Positions 59,594-64,000 of a DNA stretch of 64,000 nt are shown piece after piece (the first letter of the stretch is position 1; every line of letters starts with the position of its first letter). The position numbers were made by a program, and so were the translations under genes. Source of the stretch: Flavobacteriales bacterium (GTDB lineage: Bacteria; Bacteroidota; Bacteroidia; Flavobacteriales_C; GCA-002722245); the NCBI GenBank assembly GCA_947444925.1, contig CANFBW010000002.1:1-64000 (forward strand). Reading direction: 5' to 3'. A model generated the notes under the pieces. It did no database searches. It saw only the letters and a list, made by a program, of their open reading frames with translations, and was not told where the DNA came from.

Positions 59594-62221
59594 TCAGCGC
59601 AATAAAAGGACGTGTCCAATTTGTTCTTTTTTTGATTTTTTCCCGTTTTCAAGGTCCACACTGTACAGTACTTTGTAAACATAAACGTCTTCCTGCGCAG
59701 CTTGTCCATTGTAGCTTCCATCCCATCCTATAGTTTGATTATTGCTTTTAAAGATGATTTCACCCCAACGATTGAAAACCAGTAATTCATAGTCTTCGAT
59801 GTTGCGCGCGTAAGGGTAAAAAATATCGTTGTGGCTATCGTTGTTGGGTGTAAAGCAGTTGGGTACAAAAAAGGAGTTTTCGCAATAGTTGAATATGGTG
59901 ATGCTGTCGCTGCTACTGCAGTTTTTTTGGCTGATGAGTAGGGTGTATGTTCCTGGATTTTGCGCCAAAATGTTGGTGCTGGTGTCGCCCGTGCTCCACC
60001 GAAGTTTCAGCTGCGGGTCGCTAATTCCTGAGCGCAATTGCAAAGCGTTGTGTTCATTAAAGCAGAAATTGGAAGGTAGGTTTTGTGCTTGTAAAACCTG
60101 TTGCGGAAGTGAGATCTCGCTTGCAACTATGGTGTCGCTTGAAGCGCATGATCCATTGCTAACCTTGACGATGTATGTGCCTCCTGCGGAGACTGTGATT
60201 TTGTTTGTTTTGCTATTGTTGTTCCAAAGAAAACTGTAGCCAGGACTCGTATTTCCTGCGTCCAATATTTGTTTATTGCCACTGCAAAGGATAAAGGTGT
60301 CAATACCTCCCAATAGACTTAGCGATGGTTTTTTTTTGAAAGTAGCGAGCAGTGAATCGCTTGAGCTACAATTATCGGTGCTCGTGGCTGTGAGGGTGTA
60401 TAGGTCACTGCTGTTGATGAGCAATGAGGACGTGTTGCCTTGCAATGCCGCACCGGAGCTCTTTTTTGTCCACGCGTAATTTAGATCAATGGAGGTAATG
60501 CCAGCTGAAATTAACGTGCTCGTTCCTTCGCAAGGTGCAATACTATTAAGCAAATCGACTTGCGGTTTAGGGTGCACGATTACATTTATGACGACACTAT
60601 CTTTACATGTCGTTTGTGTGTTTGACACTATTACTTTGTAAGCATCGCTCGTAGTTGGGTTAAATGTTGGGGCAGTATTGGTGATGGGTGACCATTGGTA
60701 ATTGTAGTCGGCGCCAAAATCGTAACCAATTTTTTTATTTTCCCCAGTGCACATACTCATTGAATTTGGAATCAGCGCCACATTGGGTAGTGTTTGCGTT
60801 TTCACATCAATAGTTGCGCTGGCACTGCAGCCTTTGCTGTCGGTAAAAATTGCGTTATAGCTTCCGGCAATGGTTGTGGTGATGGATGAACTAAGCGCTG
60901 TTTTTGGCCCTGTCCATTGGTAGCTGAAGGGATTCGTTCCACCACTTAAAGTCGGACTCAAAACCACGCTTGCACCACTGCAAATGCTTGCCGTTGCAGC
61001 GCTGAAAGCCAAGTTAATGGCTGGGTCAATGGCGATGTTGATACTTCCTGATCCGCTACAGTTACTGCTATTCGTGACATTTACGGTGTAGGTGCCAGCG
61101 GTGCTAACTGTTTTTGTTGCTGTATTTTCTCCAGTTGACCAAAGGTAAGTGCTTAAGCCTGCACCGGCGTTTAGGGTGATATTTTGCCCGAAGCATAAGA
61201 TGGTGTCTTTACCGAGATCAACGTTGAGTTTATTGGAAAACGTGACATTAATGCTGTCGCTGTTTTTGCATCCTTTGTTGCTGGTTACTTCTACTGCGTA
61301 ATTGCCTGATGTGCTTACCGAGATGGAAGACGCGGTGCTACCTTTTGTGTTATTCGACCAAGAATAGTAAGAAAAAGAAGGTCCTGCATCAAGTGTTGCC
61401 GCTGTTGCTGCGCAAATGTTTTTGTCGGTTCCAAGATCAAAAATTGGTTTAGCGTTAAGCGCAACCTTAACGGTATCGAGCACTTTGACAGTGTCTTTCC
61501 GAGTGAAACTCACATCGTCGAGCATGAAATCATTGCCGTCTAAAGAATTGTTTTTGTTGATGATGCAAATTTCAACTGAAGTGCTGACGCCGGAGTTCCA
61601 ATTTTGTTTGAAATTATTCCAAGAACAAACTGTTGGGGTCGCTTTAAAGGAAGTGCCTGGCGCAACACCATTAAAGGTGAATTGCATAATTGCAGGGTAG
61701 GTGCTTGTAGCCGAACTCAACCAAACACCCATGGTATAATTGGTGTTTGGATACACACTAACGTTTTGACACCACAATTTTTGATTCAAGGTGCTGGTTC
61801 CATTGGCAACCATCATGTTTCCAGTTCCACTGTGGTCGGGACAACTTGTGAAATCTCTGTGTGCTTTTGCGGCATTGTCTGTGACTTGGTAGTCGCCAGC
61901 TGTATAGATGTTTACTGTATTGTAATTGTATGCAGAAGTGAAGCTGCTATTGCCTCCTTGAAAATTTCCATTGACAACGAGGTTTGTGAGTGGGTCGTAA
62001 TCGTATCCAGTAACAGAATAAGTTCCGTTTTTTTTAACCTTTAGTGTTGTGCCTGTGCTGCCGTCGTTCCATAAATACTTGACATAGGGGCCACTTACTG
62101 AAAAGACAATGCTGTCGCCATCACAAATTGAAGTATCCTTCCCCAAATTTATTTGAGCGGAAACAATGTGACCAAAAAGGCAGGCAAAAATAAAGAGAAT
62201 AGAGCCTTGTTTCTTTTTCAT
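59594..62221 (-). CDS. secreted multi-PKD/Ig-like protein with gliding motility-associated C-terminal (CHU_C-type) domain
   Basis: Repeats such as TYLWSTGENTATKTVSTAGTYTVNVT; C-terminus VPNCFTPNNDSHNDIFYPYARNIEDYELLVFNRWGEIIFKS. Confidence 0.88.
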   Translation of the reverse strand: MKKKQGSILFIFACLFGHIVSAQINLGKDTSICDGDSIVFSVSGPYVKYLWNDGSTGTTLKVKKNGTYSVTGYDYDPLTNLVVNGNFQGGNSSFTSAYNYNTVNIYTAGDYQVTDNAAKAHRDFTSCPDHSGTGNMMVANGTSTLNQKLWCQNVSVYPNTNYTMGVWLSSATSTYPAIMQFTFNGVAPGTSFKATPTVCSWNNFKQNWNSGVSTSVEICIINKNNSLDGNDFMLDDVSFTRKDTVKVLDTVKVALNAKPIFDLGTDKNICAATAATLDAGPSFSYYSWSNNTKGSTASSISVSTSGNYAVEVTSNKGCKNSDSINVTFSNKLNVDLGKDTILCFGQNITLNAGAGLSTYLWSTGENTATKTVSTAGTYTVNVTNSSNCSGSGSINIAIDPAINLAFSAATASICSGASVVLSPTLSGGTNPFSYQWTGPKTALSSSITTTIAGSYNAIFTDSKGCSASATIDVKTQTLPNVALIPNSMSMCTGENKKIGYDFGADYNYQWSPITNTAPTFNPTTSDAYKVIVSNTQTTCKDSVVINVIVHPKPQVDLLNSIAPCEGTSTLISAGITSIDLNYAWTKKSSGAALQGNTSSLLINSSDLYTLTATSTDNCSSSDSLLATFKKKPSLSLLGGIDTFILCSGNKQILDAGNTSPGYSFLWNNNSKTNKITVSAGGTYIVKVSNGSCASSDTIVASEISLPQQVLQAQNLPSNFCFNEHNALQLRSGISDPQLKLRWSTGDTSTNILAQNPGTYTLLISQKNCSSSDSITIFNYCENSFFVPNCFTPNNDSHNDIFYPYARNIEDYELLVFNRWGEIIFKSNNQTIGWDGSYNGQAAQEDVYVYKVLYSVDLENGKKSKKEQIGHVLLLR

Positions 62222-62456
62222 GTATATAGCGCCAAAGTTTCAATGAGCAAACCTTGGGGCATTTAAGATAGACATCTGTGCAGTATTCAAAAAATTTATT
62301 TTGCTGAATTGCGGCAATAGACTACCTCTTTTTGTTTTTAAATATATGATGTTGAGTCGGTTGAGAAAATGTAAAGTCATAATTGGAATATGTAAAGCAT
62401 TTTTTGGAGTATGGGGTCTATCTTGCCGTCAGCTAAAAACCAAACTTAATTCAGCT

Positions 62457-64000
62457 ATGAAAAAACTACTATTAACAACATGGGGGGTCGCTACTTCGAT
62501 CGGTGCTTTAAATGCACAAACTCATGATTATGCCTTAGCTCAAAAATTATCCACACGATTTTTAGGCGCTCAACGCTGCGGTAATACCGGCTCATGGATG
62601 CACGGCGCTTGCCATACTCAGGATGGCGCCGCTGTTGGTAAAGATTTAAGCGGTGGCTGGCATGATTGCGGAGATTATATTAAGTTCCACCACACCGGCC
62701 CTTATGCTGCAGTAATGTATTTAACAGCGTATGAAGCTTTCCCTGCGGCTTATGCCGATGATTATTCACCCGCCAATTCTGCGGGTAGTCCGAACGGTAT
62801 TCCTGATATTTTAGATGAAGTAAAAATTGAAACTGATTACTTGATAAAGGGTGTTCAAAACGGAACGGTATATTGGCAAGTGGGTGGAGCAGAGGATCAC
62901 GACAGTTTTTCGGAGCCCGTAAGTTGCTCTTCTGAAAAATTGTATTCGGGATCAGCTACGCGACCGGTTTTTTCTACTACTTCAGGTTACTCCAATGCCT
63001 GTGGAAATGCCGCTGCTGCTTTGGCTTTAATGTCGATAGTTTACAAACCATATGATGATGCGTATGCCACTCAATGTTTGCAAAAGGCGATTGAATATTA
63101 TAACGTCGGGAAAATCAGTCCGGCCAGCTCCAACGCTAATCCGATTGATTTTTATAGCTTCTCAGATTACAAAGATGAAATGGGTTTAGCGGCTGCTGTA
63201 ATTTACAGAGCGGGAAATAAAGCCACTGGTTCTTATTTAACCGAAGCGCAAAGTTATGCCATAGGTTTCAATACCGGAGATCCTTTGTATTATGGAAATG
63301 TGTCTTATCTGGGGTATTTAGAATTGTACAGATTAACATCCGGTTCAACAGCTACGGGATATTTAAATAAAGTTGCTGCTGAGGTGACCAAAGTAAAAAA
63401 TGCAATGGGTAGCTGCGGATATTACCATTACGATAATTGGGGGAGCTTAGTGTATGCTGCGAACGAAGCAATGTTGGCTGCTTTGTATCATCAGATTTCT
63501 AATGATGCTACAGCCTATGCTTTTGCAAAAAACAACATCAATTTTATTTTAGGAACTCATAGCGCGGTTCCTGCGTCTGATGCACCTGCAAATTTCTCTT
63601 TTGTGATTGGGTACAATAAATTAGGTGGAGGTTCCCCTAAGTCGCCGCAACACGCTGCGTCTTTTGGTTATACTACTGCACAAGATCCTTGGACCAAATT
63701 TACTAACGAAACCAATAACCCCGGATCGGTTACATTTAAATATCCTTTGAACGGAGCTTTGGTAGGAGGATTGCAAAAAAAATGCACACTATGGTCGGCA
63801 AGTACAGGGAAAGCAAATTATGAGGATAAAATTGATAATTATGTGGGCAATGAGGTTTGTACTTATTACAATGCCGGATTAACAGGTGCCTTGGCTTATA
63901 TCAATATGATTGAAAACAGCATTCCAACAGCTAATGCCGATGTAAAAGTGCACACTGCTTTAAATGTATATCCAAATCCTGCAAACGATCAAATAGTTAT
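62457..64000 (+). CDS. glycoside hydrolase family 9 endoglucanase with C-terminal T9SS sorting domain (truncated by window end)
   Basis: My translation: MKKLLLTTWGVATSIGALNAQ...LSGGWHDCGDYIKFHHTGP...GIPDILDEVKIETDYLIK...NYVGNEVCTYYNAGLTGALAYI...ALNVYPNPANDQIVI; open to the last base, absent from the supplied track. Confidence 0.9.
   Translation, partial: MKKLLLTTWGVATSIGALNAQTHDYALAQKLSTRFLGAQRCGNTGSWMHGACHTQDGAAVGKDLSGGWHDCGDYIKFHHTGPYAAVMYLTAYEAFPAAYADDYSPANSAGSPNGIPDILDEVKIETDYLIKGVQNGTVYWQVGGAEDHDSFSEPVSCSSEKLYSGSATRPVFSTTSGYSNACGNAAAALALMSIVYKPYDDAYATQCLQKAIEYYNVGKISPASSNANPIDFYSFSDYKDEMGLAAAVIYRAGNKATGSYLTEAQSYAIGFNTGDPLYYGNVSYLGYLELYRLTSGSTATGYLNKVAAEVTKVKNAMGSCGYYHYDNWGSLVYAANEAMLAALYHQISNDATAYAFAKNNINFILGTHSAVPASDAPANFSFVIGYNKLGGGSPKSPQHAASFGYTTAQDPWTKFTNETNNPGSVTFKYPLNGALVGGLQKKCTLWSASTGKANYEDKIDNYVGNEVCTYYNAGLTGALAYINMIENSIPTANADVKVHTALNVYPNPANDQIV

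Overview
The window is a gene-dense chromosomal segment from a Bacteroidota bacterium. This rests on type IX secretion (T9SS) and gliding genes (porV, porU, porP/sprF-like, gldJ), T9SS C-terminal sorting domains, and TAnnTTTG-type promoters. Most of it is housekeeping: pdhA and pdhC, ispF and ispG, murF, fumC, manC, an MlaE/MlaF-type ABC transporter, gcvP, hemL, gpmI and a cysteine desulfurase. Lineage-typical envelope and secreted proteins make up much of the rest. A GH9 endoglucanase runs off the right edge and is missing from the supplied ORF track. The best candidate for an undescribed system is the ORF-free interval ~57.76-59.16 kb. It holds three tandem, independently transcribed copies of a ~195-206 nt structured RNA. 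Each copy has a TAnnTTTG promoter 5 nt before a 13-bp closing stem with compensatory base changes between copies, a constant 1-nt bulge plus TAGA/TCTA extension, an invariant single-stranded core, an apical hairpin with a C5/C6 loop, and its own intrinsic terminator. A GTCAGTG-containing box lies upstream of each copy. The array sits directly downstream of two tandem paralogous membrane-spanning sensor/HTH regulators. Other notable items are a tandem porU duplication with both catalytic motifs intact, a single-base frameshift in fumC, a DUF3857/transglutaminase pair in which one member has lost the catalytic Cys, a displaced signal-peptide-bearing YidD homologue, and a REP-like nested palindrome cluster. 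No rRNA, tRNA, CRISPR array or transposase was recognised. All family calls come from motif reading; no database search was run.
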